64,000 bases of DNA. Source: Spirosoma lacussanchae (lineage in GTDB: Bacteria; Bacteroidota; Bacteroidia; Cytophagales; Spirosomataceae). Positions 8,601 through 17,254 of this stretch are shown here, piece by piece. Position 1 is the stretch's first letter. The number at the start of each line of letters is the position of its first letter. Position numbers and translations under genes: made by a program. Under the pieces are notes generated by a model, which did not search any database, was not told where the DNA came from, and worked only from the letters and a program-made list of their open reading frames with translations. The stretch spans positions 607,639 to 671,638 of the forward strand of contig NZ_SWJG01000001.1 of NCBI RefSeq assembly GCF_005870035.1. The letters are read 5' to 3'.

Positions 8601-11600
8601 GAAGCCGCCCGAACCATTTTCGACCTGACCCGCCAACCCACCCGCTGGCGGCTGGGGGCTACCCCGCAGCAGTTTCCGCAGGGATCGTTCCAGAATCCGC
8701 TGGAATCGGCTTATAACCGCGCCCGTATCTCGGTCTATTCCGTAGACCCGAGTTTGTACACGCCCGGTTTGCAGGGCGCCGTGTCGAACGTCGACCCCGA
8801 TGAGGTGAAGAACTACGTATACGAGCGGTACTTCCTGCCCACCGATCTGTTTCCGGGTCGGTCGCCCCGGCCGGTGCAGCTGCCCGAGAGCATTCTGGAC
8901 GTAGCGTACTTTCCCAGCGAGCGGGGTATGTACAACTATAACCCGAACCTGAAACCCGACGGAACGCTCAACAACGATCCCCGGCGCAACTTCGGCGCTG
9001 TAACGCGGGCTATTGCCTCGGACAACGACTTCGACAATGCCAACGTTGAGAACCTCACGTTCTGGCTCATGGACCCGTTCGTAAAGGGAGAAAGCGGAAA
9101 AGTAAGGGGCAATGCTGACGATAGTAAAAACCAGCCCAACAGCACGGGCGGCCGGCTGGTCTTCAACCTCGGCGATATTTCGGAAGATGTCGTTAAGGAT
9201 AGCCGCTATACGTTTGAGAACGGTTTCCCGGCCAACGGTAGCCTGGACAGCACCCGCAACGGCACCGTAGAGCCAACCCCCTGGGGTCGGGCACCCAAGC
9301 AGCAATTTGTGACCAATGCGTTCCAGAGTGGTGGTCGCGACAACCAGGACATCGGTCTCGACGGCCTGACCAGCCGCCCCAACTCAACTCCCGGTGTGGT
9401 GTCGGAGCAGCAGTTCTTCAAAAGCTACCTCGATACGGTGCTGCCGCGGATTACTGACCCGGAGGCCCGCGCTTCCATCGAGCAGGACCCCTCGGGCGAC
9501 GATTTCCGATTCTACCTGGGCGAAGAGGCCGACCGGCAGAAGTACATCGTGGCCCGGTACAAGCATTACATGGGTATGGAGAACAACTCGCCCGAGAATA
9601 CCTCCACCAACCAGTTTCTGACCCCCGCGTCGTCGACCCTGCCCGATATCGAAGACCTCAACGCCGATAATACCATCAACGATAACGAAGCCTATTACGA
9701 ATATGAAGTGAATCTGCGGCCCGACCAGCTCGAGGTAGGGCGAGGCTATATTGTCGACAAGGTGACGGTGCCGACCGATGTGGCTGGTACGGTTACCTGG
9801 TATCAGTTTCGGATTCCGATTCGCGAGTATCTGCGGAAGGTGGGTAACATCAACGGCTTCAAATCGATCCGGTTTGCGCGGATGTACCTGACTGATTTTG
9901 ACCAGCCGGTTGTGCTTCGGTTTGCACAGCTGCAGATGGAAGCCAATCAGTACCGCAAATACCTGGGCGATCTGAACCAGCGTGGCCTGCAGGAGGTACC
10001 CGAACCCTACGACGCCAACTTTACCGTCTCGACGGTGAACGTAGAAGAAAATAGCAGCGCTCTGGCTACGCAGGCAGGGGGCAACAAATACGTGTACTCG
10101 GTGCCGCCGGGCTACCAGCGCGACCGCGACTATACGCAGGTGAACACCGTTGAACTGAACGAGCAGTCGATGCGGCTGAGCGTAACCAACCTCCGCGACG
10201 GCGATTCGCGCGGGGCGTTCCGGAACGTGAATTTCGACCTGCTGTTCCGTAAGCAGCTCAAGATGTTCATTCACATGCACGGCGACAGAAAGGAGGATGT
10301 GGATGGACAGGTGTCGGCCTTCGTCCGGCTCGGCACCGATTATACCGACAACTATTACGAGATCGAGATTCCCCGCCTGCAGGCAACGCCCGAAGGCCTT
10401 TGGGGCCCCGACATAGTATGGCCATCCGCTAACGAACTTGATATCGCGCTGGAAGAGCTGACCAACCTGAAAACGGAGCGGAACCGCCAGCTTACCCGCC
10501 GAACCTCCTTACCCTTCACCCTGCCTTCGTCGACGGGGCGGTACATACTGACGGTGGTCGGCAACCCAGACCTGAGTTCCGTACAGTCGGTAATGATCGG
10601 GGTGCGCAACCCCCGCCAGGCCGGCGATGGCGAAGGGGCCAAAACGTTTACGATCTGGGTTAACGAACTGCGCGCCAACGGCTACGACCAGCAGGCGGGT
10701 ATGGCGGCCATTGGTTCTGTAAATATGAAGCTGGCCGATCTGGCCACAGTGACGGCATCGGGCCGGATTACCACCTTTGGCTTTGGCGGTGTGCAGACGC
10801 GCATTGGCGAACGGGCCCGCGAGACAACCAAGGAGTTTGGCCTTTCATCGGCCGTTTCGGTCGATAAGTTTCTGCCCGCCAACTGGGGGCTGCGTATTCC
10901 GATGTACGTTAACTACGACTACCGGAACGTAGACCCGCACTTCGATCCGCTCGATCCCGACGTGCCGCTAGACAATTCGCTCTCGACCCTGCCCGAAGGC
11001 CTGGTGCGCGATAACTACCGACGCATGGTGCAGGACAATACCACCCGTCGCGGGCTAAACTTCTCGAACGTCAGAAAGGTAAAGACCAACCCAAACGCCA
11101 AAACGCACTTCTGGGATGTCGAGAACTTTGCGTTTACCTACGCCTTCAACGATACCAAGCGCAGCAACATTCTGACCGACGAGTTTCTGCAGCGGCAGCA
11201 GCGGGGTGGTATCGCCTACACCTTTAGCGGGCAGCCAAAAGCATTTGAGCCGTTCCGCAACAAAGCCAGTTTCGAAGCGCCCTACCTGCGGTGGCTCAAG
11301 GATTTTAACCTGACGCTGCTGCCGTCGCTGGTCAGTATCCGTTCCGATCTGGACCGTAGTTTCGTGAAAACCCAGCTGCGCTCGTCCGACCTGACCACAA
11401 ACGGGATTCCGGCTCAGTTTGAGAAGTATTTCCTGTTCAACCGCTATTACGACCTGACCTGGAACCTGACCCGAAGTCTGGTGCTGACCTACCGGTCGCA
11501 GGCCAACTCGATCATCGACGAACCCGCGGGCGATATAAACAGCCAGGCCAAACGCGACTCGATCATCAATAGCCTCAAACGACTGGGCCGACTGAAGAAT

Positions 11601-13280
11601 TTTGTGCAGGACATCCGCGCCACCTACCGGCTGCCACTGGACAAAATTCCGCTGCTCGACTGGATTGCGGCCGATGCCGTATATGGGGTAGGGTATCAGT
11701 TTCAGGCCAATTCGTTCGGCATTGCCGATACGCTGGGTGTGCCGTTTGGTAACGTCGTCAGAAACAACCGCGAGCGGGGCATTACGGGACGGGTCGATCT
11801 GATTCGGCTCTATAACAAAATACGCTATCTGCGTTTTGCCAACACGCCGGCGCCGGTGCGGAAGAACTTTGCCCGTAACCCCGGTGATATTGAAGAGATT
11901 CAGCGGAGCGAGAGCCGGGTGCTCAAGAATTTCACGCGGGCGCTGCTGACCGTGCGGGGGATCAATTTTCAGTACACGGTGCAGGAGTCGACCATCCTGC
12001 CGGGCTTTTTGCCAACGCCCAGGTACTTCGGCGTCGACGAAAACAACGCGCCGGGACTGGGTTTCGTACTGGGCAGTCAGGACAGGTCCATTCAGTACCG
12101 GGCGGCCGAACGCGGCTGGCTGGCCCCGAGTACGGTGCAGAATACGGCATTCCAGCAGAACCTGACCAAAAAATTCAACGCCCGCACCACGCTCGAGCCG
12201 TTCAGGGATTTCCGGATGCAGGTAGAGTGGCGACTGGACCGGACCGACGCGTACCAGGAGTTTTTCCGGCCGGGCTCGCAAGGTGGTCCTTTCGAAACCC
12301 AGTCGCCGGTGCGTAACGGACAGTTTTCGATGTCGTTCTGGTCGTTCCGGACAGCTTTCATCGGGCTGCGGGGCGACAATACATCACCCATCTTCGACCG
12401 CTTCGAAAGCTACCGGCAGTACTTCATCGATAAGCTGACCCAGGCGAATCCGGACCGGCAGGGCATCTATACGGCTACTTCGCAGGATGTGCTGATTCCG
12501 GCCTTCTTCGCGGCTTATAGCGGACAGCCGATCGAGAAAGCAAAGCTGTCGCCGTTCTATAGTTTCCCGCTGCCTAACTGGCGGATCGACTACAACGGCC
12601 TGTCGGGGCTCGACTTTATCCGGAAGCGGTTCAGCGCCTTCACCATCACGCACAGCTACACCTCCAACTACAGCGTGGGTAACTTTATCTCCAACCTGGA
12701 GTACGGAGCCGCCTTCGTGAATCTGGCCGTACAGGGTTACCCGTTAGGGGCCGCGGTGAACCAGCTGGGCCAGTACGTACCGGTATTTGCCATGAGTACC
12801 ATCACCATGTCGGAGAAATTTGCGCCGATGATTGGGGTGCAGTTTCAGACCAAAAGCCGGATCAGCGGCCGACTCGAATACAACCAGAGCCGCGATATTG
12901 CGCTGAACCTGTCCAATATTCAGGTTGCTGAGCTGAGTAATAAAGACCTGACGGCCTCCATTGGCTTCACGCGGCAGAACATCCGGATTCCATTCCGGAT
13001 TAACGGGGCCTACAAACGCCTGAAAAACGATCTGACGTTCTCGGCCAACCTGACCCTGCGCGACACCCGGGCTATCCAGCGCAAAATCGACGCGGAGCAG
13101 ATTCTGACGGCGGGTAATGTTAACTTCCAGCTGCGGCCACAGGTCAGCTATATCGTTAGCCGACGACTGAACGTCAACTTCTATTTCGACCGGACGTTCA
13201 ACGACCCGCTTGTTTCGAACTCGTTCCGGCGGGCCACTACGTCGGGTGGGGTACAGGTTAAGTTCAATCTGGCCGAATAG
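5619..13280 (+). CDS. sprA: SprA/Sov, type IX secretion system outer membrane translocon
   Basis: The product is a 2553-residue protein, the usual size for SprA (about 2300-2550). It starts with a short extension and an export signal (WILLVFCLVLGMGTIFGQ), followed by an Ala/Arg-rich linker to about residue 110. The body then has the beta-barrel-type aromatic/polar alternation typical of SprA, with many TxNRTNTTE- and PNFQY-like strands and a final barrel strand ending VQVKFNLAE. Around residues 345-395 there is a low-complexity Gly/Pro/Leu insertion built from LPGMPS-like repeats. SprA is the giant outer membrane channel of the T9SS, exporting gliding adhesins and CTD-tagged enzymes. gcvH, gldF and vanZ lie 5-9 kb downstream. 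The 263-base upstream gap holds only a weak TATCTTTA box (464 bases into the 5 kb line, about 5464). Confidence 0.93.
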   Translation: MVNPYFVHNFTVSTRFLTASHLLFVSREWILLVFCLVLGMGTIFGQDQPAAAPARRGAAGRRQQQAAADSARADARRRAIARADSIKQAVQNRTDSIRAARSANRRPTINWPDRRATRFSERPSKSPFILRDPKGVSTDFRLSPDGRVAVTERVQTGVSLSGAPAPNSVQGRTDGVTAPGISTPSSATTTPGVGVPGLALPPSQYGLPYRPAETIPFSTYNQLQNQRVEQSIWREYGARRDGQSALSGRGLVPKLELPPIIDRLFGGSQIDFKPNGFVTLDFGYLYQFIDNPVLPVRQRRNGNFLFNEQISINFNGKIGEKLGVMANFDTKASFNFENALKVNYRPGGSLPGIGTGQGLPGMPSLPGMPSLPNAPTLPGVPGVTGQAPGLPAFQPQNESILQGLEVGNISWAVNSQLIPGVQNLFGIKSQLRFGKLNATVVASQQRSRKSEIVLRGGTSNRPFELRADQYDENRHFFLSQFFRSNYEASLRTLPQVTSGVNVTRVEVYVTNRTNTTETLRNIVGFQDLGEGNPYSQNNPNLQPFSRNTRTPSDNRANGLFDRLTSNASNRLRQVDQTNEALVTDYQLTKGTDFDLLRGAKRLTDREFKLQPELGYISLVTPLRNDEILAVSYEYTYQGRRYKVGELTEDYQARRNDEVLVLKLLKSATLRNNLQLPMWNLMMKNIYSLNNAQISRQGFQLRIVYKDDVTGIDNPNLQEGRRLQNRPLVQVFNMDRLNQQLDAQPDGNFDYVENITVDPRYGKIIFPVLEPFGSFLSRQFDPDEDNLRSKYVFDQLYRTTLADAQQLADRNKFFLRGSFQSGNGAEVQLPYGVNEQSVQVTAGGVPMMPGADYVFESQTGRLRIINESVTNSGREIRISFEQPDLFQNQIRTLIGTRLDYLLTPDINFGLTAMHMRETPAGFLTRVAIGNEPVNNSILGLHANYRKDSPGLTRLLDGLPLVQTKEMSTIQASAEVAQLFPGTNPRARGDSYLDDFEAARTIFDLTRQPTRWRLGATPQQFPQGSFQNPLESAYNRARISVYSVDPSLYTPGLQGAVSNVDPDEVKNYVYERYFLPTDLFPGRSPRPVQLPESILDVAYFPSERGMYNYNPNLKPDGTLNNDPRRNFGAVTRAIASDNDFDNANVENLTFWLMDPFVKGESGKVRGNADDSKNQPNSTGGRLVFNLGDISEDVVKDSRYTFENGFPANGSLDSTRNGTVEPTPWGRAPKQQFVTNAFQSGGRDNQDIGLDGLTSRPNSTPGVVSEQQFFKSYLDTVLPRITDPEARASIEQDPSGDDFRFYLGEEADRQKYIVARYKHYMGMENNSPENTSTNQFLTPASSTLPDIEDLNADNTINDNEAYYEYEVNLRPDQLEVGRGYIVDKVTVPTDVAGTVTWYQFRIPIREYLRKVGNINGFKSIRFARMYLTDFDQPVVLRFAQLQMEANQYRKYLGDLNQRGLQEVPEPYDANFTVSTVNVEENSSALATQAGGNKYVYSVPPGYQRDRDYTQVNTVELNEQSMRLSVTNLRDGDSRGAFRNVNFDLLFRKQLKMFIHMHGDRKEDVDGQVSAFVRLGTDYTDNYYEIEIPRLQATPEGLWGPDIVWPSANELDIALEELTNLKTERNRQLTRRTSLPFTLPSSTGRYILTVVGNPDLSSVQSVMIGVRNPRQAGDGEGAKTFTIWVNELRANGYDQQAGMAAIGSVNMKLADLATVTASGRITTFGFGGVQTRIGERARETTKEFGLSSAVSVDKFLPANWGLRIPMYVNYDYRNVDPHFDPLDPDVPLDNSLSTLPEGLVRDNYRRMVQDNTTRRGLNFSNVRKVKTNPNAKTHFWDVENFAFTYAFNDTKRSNILTDEFLQRQQRGGIAYTFSGQPKAFEPFRNKASFEAPYLRWLKDFNLTLLPSLVSIRSDLDRSFVKTQLRSSDLTTNGIPAQFEKYFLFNRYYDLTWNLTRSLVLTYRSQANSIIDEPAGDINSQAKRDSIINSLKRLGRLKNFVQDIRATYRLPLDKIPLLDWIAADAVYGVGYQFQANSFGIADTLGVPFGNVVRNNRERGITGRVDLIRLYNKIRYLRFANTPAPVRKNFARNPGDIEEIQRSESRVLKNFTRALLTVRGINFQYTVQESTILPGFLPTPRYFGVDENNAPGLGFVLGSQDRSIQYRAAERGWLAPSTVQNTAFQQNLTKKFNARTTLEPFRDFRMQVEWRLDRTDAYQEFFRPGSQGGPFETQSPVRNGQFSMSFWSFRTAFIGLRGDNTSPIFDRFESYRQYFIDKLTQANPDRQGIYTATSQDVLIPAFFAAYSGQPIEKAKLSPFYSFPLPNWRIDYNGLSGLDFIRKRFSAFTITHSYTSNYSVGNFISNLEYGAAFVNLAVQGYPLGAAVNQLGQYVPVFAMSTITMSEKFAPMIGVQFQTKSRISGRLEYNQSRDIALNLSNIQVAELSNKDLTASIGFTRQNIRIPFRINGAYKRLKNDLTFSANLTLRDTRAIQRKIDAEQILTAGNVNFQLRPQVSYIVSRRLNVNFYFDRTFNDPLVSNSFRRATTSGGVQVKFNLAE
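6660..6805 (+). repeat. Low-complexity Pro/Gly/Leu repeat inside sprA
   Basis: The DNA encodes repeated LPG-x-P-x-LPG-type units (LPGMPS occurs twice in succession, followed by LPNAPT and LPGVPG). It is an internal imperfect repeat of about 18-base units, likely a flexible loop of the barrel that can vary in length between strains. Confidence 0.6.
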
Positions 13281-13416
13281 GGTAGCTCATTTGTGCCCTG
13301 CCGTGAACGAGCAATCAGATGGAAGATGCGGTATAGTAAATATACTTAAGTAGTGGTGTCTGTAAAATGAGGTAAAAGTTTGGTAATTAGAGGCCTGTTA
13401 CCAAACCCACCGCAAC

Positions 13417-14793
13417 ATGATACGACATGCTATTCTGCCGGCCTTACTGGCCGTTCTTGTTACCGCCTGCTGCCTGTTCAAACCCCGCCCCGTTCCGATC
13501 ACCACCGATGCCTGGTTCTTTGCCAATGGTACCGCCAATGTAGGTTTTTCGACCAACGATCTGCTGGCGAATGCCGATGAAGACCTATACGTATGCGGGA
13601 CCTTGTTTGGTAATACATCGTTCTGCGGCCAGCGTCAGGATGCTGGGGCTCATTTTCACGGCGCTATCGCTCGCTTTCGGCCCGATCGGAGCTGCCTGTG
13701 GTTCAATCAGTTCACCGTAAAGAATACCAGCAGCAGCGACGACCGGTGTTTCCTAAATAAAATAACACTCGATCAGACTGGCAACGTGTTGGTATGTGGT
13801 GGTTTCTACGGCTCGCTGACGTACCAGACCCGGCCGGTATTTCCCTACGATAGTGTATTCCGGAGTTTTGTAGCGAAGCTGGATAAAAACGGGAGCCTGA
13901 TCTGGGCGAAAGAGTTTCGGCGTACGGCTAGCCTGATGCTGACCCAGCTACTGGCGTTGCCAACGGGTAACTTTGTAGCACTGGGGCAGAATAAAAAACG
14001 CGACGGCAGCAACTCGGGTGCCGACGATACGTACCTGCTTGCTTTCAACGCCAACGGGACGATGTTATGGCAAAAACAGATCGATACAGAGCTGTTCGAC
14101 AATCCCGATGACCTGAAATTAAGCCGACATAATACGTTCTACTCGCTGACGGTTGGCGGCCAGCGCTTTACGGATCGGAACGTCGTTCTGATCAAAGAAT
14201 GGGACTTTTCGGGCAACGAAGTATGGTCGTTTGAGCAGGTTACCGGATTTCTGCAACCAAAAGGGTATCTAGCCGTTGATCAGCAGGATAATCTCTGGTT
14301 CGGTACGTCTTTCACGACCGAGCGGGTGCCGTTTATCTTTGGCCGCGATACGCTCCGCAGCAGCCGGAAAGACGATGTATACCTGACCCGTTTCCGGAAC
14401 CAAACCCCCGATTACTCGACCGTTTTGTCGGGCAACGATACCGACTACCTGACGGGCCTGTTCGACGAGACCGATGGCACGATGGCGCTGACCCTGAATC
14501 ACGGGCCTAACCTGACAGCGTTCGGAAAGACCTATACCGTTAGCACACCCTATGGCTTTACGCGGTTGCTGTTCAACCCCCAGAAGCCGACCGAGTCGAG
14601 TGCATCAAGCTATGGCGTGTCGTTTGACAGTCCCGTTTTTCCGCGCAATTCGCAAATCAAAGCCCGCGCCGTTCGCAACGGGAACGAATACATGGCCGGT
14701 TTACTAAGCGGTACGCTGCGGGTCGGTACCGATACGCTCAGCACGAAAGCAGTGTGGGGCGGTTTCGTTATTGCTAACCGCCGGAAAAAATAA
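13417..14793 (+). CDS. Lipoprotein with beta-propeller-like (SBBP-type) repeats
   Basis: 458 residues starting with a lipoprotein signal; the lipobox V-T-A-C puts the acylated cysteine at residue 18. The body contains repeated strand-rich modules such as DLYVCGTLFG, NVLVCGGFYGSL, NFVALGQNK and YMAGLLSGTLRVG, with Asp-x-Gly/Asn turns. These resemble the SBBP/delta-60 class of beta-propeller repeats in Bacteroidota surface proteins. No catalytic motif is visible. It is probably an outer membrane-anchored protein of unknown function. It follows sprA by 136 bases in the same direction and may be transcribed on its own. Confidence 0.7.
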   Translation: MIRHAILPALLAVLVTACCLFKPRPVPITTDAWFFANGTANVGFSTNDLLANADEDLYVCGTLFGNTSFCGQRQDAGAHFHGAIARFRPDRSCLWFNQFTVKNTSSSDDRCFLNKITLDQTGNVLVCGGFYGSLTYQTRPVFPYDSVFRSFVAKLDKNGSLIWAKEFRRTASLMLTQLLALPTGNFVALGQNKKRDGSNSGADDTYLLAFNANGTMLWQKQIDTELFDNPDDLKLSRHNTFYSLTVGGQRFTDRNVVLIKEWDFSGNEVWSFEQVTGFLQPKGYLAVDQQDNLWFGTSFTTERVPFIFGRDTLRSSRKDDVYLTRFRNQTPDYSTVLSGNDTDYLTGLFDETDGTMALTLNHGPNLTAFGKTYTVSTPYGFTRLLFNPQKPTESSASSYGVSFDSPVFPRNSQIKARAVRNGNEYMAGLLSGTLRVGTDTLSTKAVWGGFVIANRRKK

Positions 14794-14862
14794 ATCGCCC
14801 TGGTTTAGGCCCTTCCTACAGGCCAACGGCTTCAGCAGGCACAGCACCGACCGCAGCCGCAG

Positions 14863-15609
14863 CTAGCGGCTTACGGTTTGTAGCACCTGCTGAAGCCGCT
14901 CATAGCTGCCCGGTCCTTCCAGGTAGGCAGCCACATTGCCGGCCCTGTCGATGACGACGAATGAGGGCGTTGACAGTACGTTGTATCGTTTGTGAAAGCC
15001 GTACGAATTGGGTATAGGAATAAAGGGTAAGGTCTGGGTTGCCAGTATGGCTTCTAACTCCTCTTTCGAATCGTTCACAACGCCGAGAACGAGAGGGTCT
15101 GTCTCGGACTGATAAGGGCGTAGTGTCTGCGCGAGTTTTTTGCTCTGGTCTGCACTCCAGAATGGCTTGCGCAGACTGACCCAGAAGCTCAGGATGACCA
15201 CGCGACTCTTCAGGTCGGCAGATCGGTACACGTTGCCATCGATACCTTTCATGATAAACGCAGAAATAGGCTCCCCAACTTTGGGCTGCTGCGCAGGATC
15301 GCGCATGTTGAGCTGACCGGTGGCTCGCTCGTCGGCCGTTTTTAGCCGGATTTTGTAGGCGCTGAATTCGCCGTATTCATCAGGCATCGGCTCCAGATAA
15401 TAGGCGTTCGCATCACGTTTCATCAGGGCCATATACTCAGTATAAGAGATCGGTTTTCCGGTTGTCTGGTCAAGAATACGGGTGTTTTCATCGATACGCC
15501 CGCGTTGCTCAATGGCGCCTGTCTGCCGCTGAATAATCGGTTGCGCTATTGACGTCAGGTGAGAAAGGAGGGTGGTAAATACCAGGAGAAGTACAGACAG
15601 CCAGCGCAT
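14863..15609 (-). CDS. TlpA/AhpC-like redoxin-fold protein lacking the CxxC site
   Basis: 248 residues with a signal peptide (cleavage near SIAQ, residue 23), a roughly 85-residue unique N-terminal region, and a thioredoxin-like domain from about residue 110. The fold landmarks are present: VVILSFWVS, TPSFVVIDRAGNV and the cis-proline at P215. Where TlpA proteins have W-C-x-x-C the sequence has L-R-K-P-F (147-150 RKPF), and no cysteine occurs anywhere in the protein. Redox catalysis is therefore ruled out by sequence. A binding or chaperone role in the periplasm is possible but unproven. The neighbour across a 434-base gap is an outer membrane barrel protein. Confidence 0.75.
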   Translation of the reverse strand: MRWLSVLLLVFTTLLSHLTSIAQPIIQRQTGAIEQRGRIDENTRILDQTTGKPISYTEYMALMKRDANAYYLEPMPDEYGEFSAYKIRLKTADERATGQLNMRDPAQQPKVGEPISAFIMKGIDGNVYRSADLKSRVVILSFWVSLRKPFWSADQSKKLAQTLRPYQSETDPLVLGVVNDSKEELEAILATQTLPFIPIPNSYGFHKRYNVLSTPSFVVIDRAGNVAAYLEGPGSYERLQQVLQTVSR

Positions 15610-16043
15610 AAATGGTGCGAAGTGGGTTCAGAAGTGTGGATTCTGGTAGATACCAGTTTTAGCTAAAGCCTTATTTTGTAAAGTAAATATATAACGAACG
15701 GGTGAGATAGTTTTACAATGTTGGGCATACATACACCAGCAGAAGGAATTCTTGTAAAGAATACTAAAATGAAGGGTCTTGTTGCAACGAATGACGCGTA
15801 AAGAACCGTTGTCAGACCAAACGTCGGTAGACTGGTATGGCACGATCTGGCCTGGCGGTTGGTAATGAAGCAGAGAGAAGGTCCGGCAACTCACCCGCTG
15901 CATAGGGGTTTCGGTTGGCTGACCGGTCGACAAGGCGAGTCTGCGTTTGTGCCGGACTAACCGACTGTTACCAACTCTGTTTTGCCCCCTTTTCCGGAAC
16001 ATAGATCGTTCAAAACCGTTTCTTATTTAAAAGCAAGTACCCA
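15610..16043. other. 434-base divergent intergenic region
   Basis: The region separates the TlpA-like gene (minus) from the barrel protein gene (plus), so both promoters should be here. A 124-codon minus-strand frame (15628-16002) fills much of it but encodes an Arg/Cys-rich product with no recognisable pattern. I saw no perfect TAnnTTTG box, tRNA or strong terminator. The first 150 bases are AT-rich relative to the neighbours. Confidence 0.5.
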
Positions 16044-17201
16044 TTGATTCACTCGAAACTAATAGCGGGCTTGGTGCTCGGGCTGCTTACGGCAATACCG
16101 CTTATAGCCCAGCAGCGCGTTCCTAAAATAGCCCAGCGGGGTGTTGGCCGGTTCATCTACAATACGCTCAACGATACCTCTTCGGCGGCTTCGTCGAAGA
16201 TACTGGCTTTTCCGACGGCGGGCTTTTCGCCGGAGACCAGCCTGGAGCTTGGGGTGCGGGTTTTCTCGCTGTATTATGCCAAAAACGATACCCTCGTAAA
16301 CCGCCTGAGCGAACTCGTCCTGTACGGATTCGTGACCTTGCGGGGGCAGTTTGGCGCGCAGCTCGAAAACGCCATTTATTCCGATAAGAACACCTATTAC
16401 CTGCTGGGACGGGCCCGGTACCAGCAGTTTCCGCTGCTGTATTACGGCATCGGACCCGATACCGATCCTAACGACCCTGCCCTGGTGAACTCAAGCTATG
16501 TACAGATCAGGCAGCGTGGTATGCGCCGGATCATAGAAAACTGGTACGCCGGCGTCGAGGTCGATTTTCAAAACCTGCAGCGGGTATCGTTCGAGCGGGT
16601 CGACCCTGGTTCGTTCGAACTGCCCGCGGGCGGCACCGGCTCGACCACCCTGGAGCTGGGGGGCACCCTGGTATACGATGACCGGCGAAACGTACTGAAT
16701 GTGCGGAAAGGTGCTTTTTTTGAGGCTGCTGCGCTCCGTAGTGTTCCGGCCTTTGGCAGCAACTTCCGGTTTCAGCGGCTGCTCTTCGACGGGCGCCTGT
16801 ACCGGCCGCTGGGTCGGCGAAACCGGGTGCTGGCGTTCCAGGCTACCGGCACGTTTATGAGTGGCAAGGTGCCATTCAATAACCTCGCCCTGCTGGGGGG
16901 CGAAAGTACCATGCGGGGCTATTACCTTGGCCGGTATCGCGATAAAAACCTGCTGGCGGCCCAGACCGAGCTGCGCTGGCTGCCGTTTGGCTTCAGCCGT
17001 CGCTGGGGCGGAACCCTGTTTGCAGCCATCGGCACCGTAGCGCCGACGCTCAGCCAAGTGCAGCTCGACCGGTTTCGGTGGGCGGCCGGGGGCGGGGTAC
17101 GGTTCCTGTTCTTTCAAAAGAAAGATGTTTACCTCCGCGCCGACCTCGGGGTTACCCGCGAAGGCACGGGCCTGTACTTTTCGCTCGGCGAAGCATTTTA
17201 A
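16044..17201 (+). CDS. BamA/TamA (Omp85, D15)-type outer membrane barrel protein
   Basis: 385 residues beginning with a TTG codon directly before a signal peptide (HSKLIAGLVLGLLTAIPLIAQQ); no ATG fits. The rest is a bacterial surface antigen (D15) barrel without visible POTRA domains: alternating aromatic strands, the NLALLGGESTMRGYYLGRY block matching the conserved R-G-(F/Y) loop of Omp85 proteins, and a C-terminal strand ending in phenylalanine (GTGLYFSLGEAF). Short POTRA-less members are common in Bacteroidota and their cargo is unknown. It lies 53 bases before an aldo/keto reductase. Confidence 0.82.
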   Translation: MIHSKLIAGLVLGLLTAIPLIAQQRVPKIAQRGVGRFIYNTLNDTSSAASSKILAFPTAGFSPETSLELGVRVFSLYYAKNDTLVNRLSELVLYGFVTLRGQFGAQLENAIYSDKNTYYLLGRARYQQFPLLYYGIGPDTDPNDPALVNSSYVQIRQRGMRRIIENWYAGVEVDFQNLQRVSFERVDPGSFELPAGGTGSTTLELGGTLVYDDRRNVLNVRKGAFFEAAALRSVPAFGSNFRFQRLLFDGRLYRPLGRRNRVLAFQATGTFMSGKVPFNNLALLGGESTMRGYYLGRYRDKNLLAAQTELRWLPFGFSRRWGGTLFAAIGTVAPTLSQVQLDRFRWAAGGGVRFLFFQKKDVYLRADLGVTREGTGLYFSLGEAF

Positions 17202-17254
17202 CGGCCATGAAGTGATAGGGCAGACCCAAAACAGAACTATAAACCAACAGTAAC

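Noticed and set aside
6867..9305. 812-residue antisense frame inside sprA
   Set aside because: It is the complement of a GC-rich gene with clear third-position bias on the plus strand; no start signal or family match, and the sprA frame is certain.
15628..16002. 124-codon minus-strand frame in the gap between the TlpA-like and barrel genes
   Set aside because: Composition is Arg/Cys/His-rich with no signal peptide, motif or coupling; divergent promoters are expected here instead.
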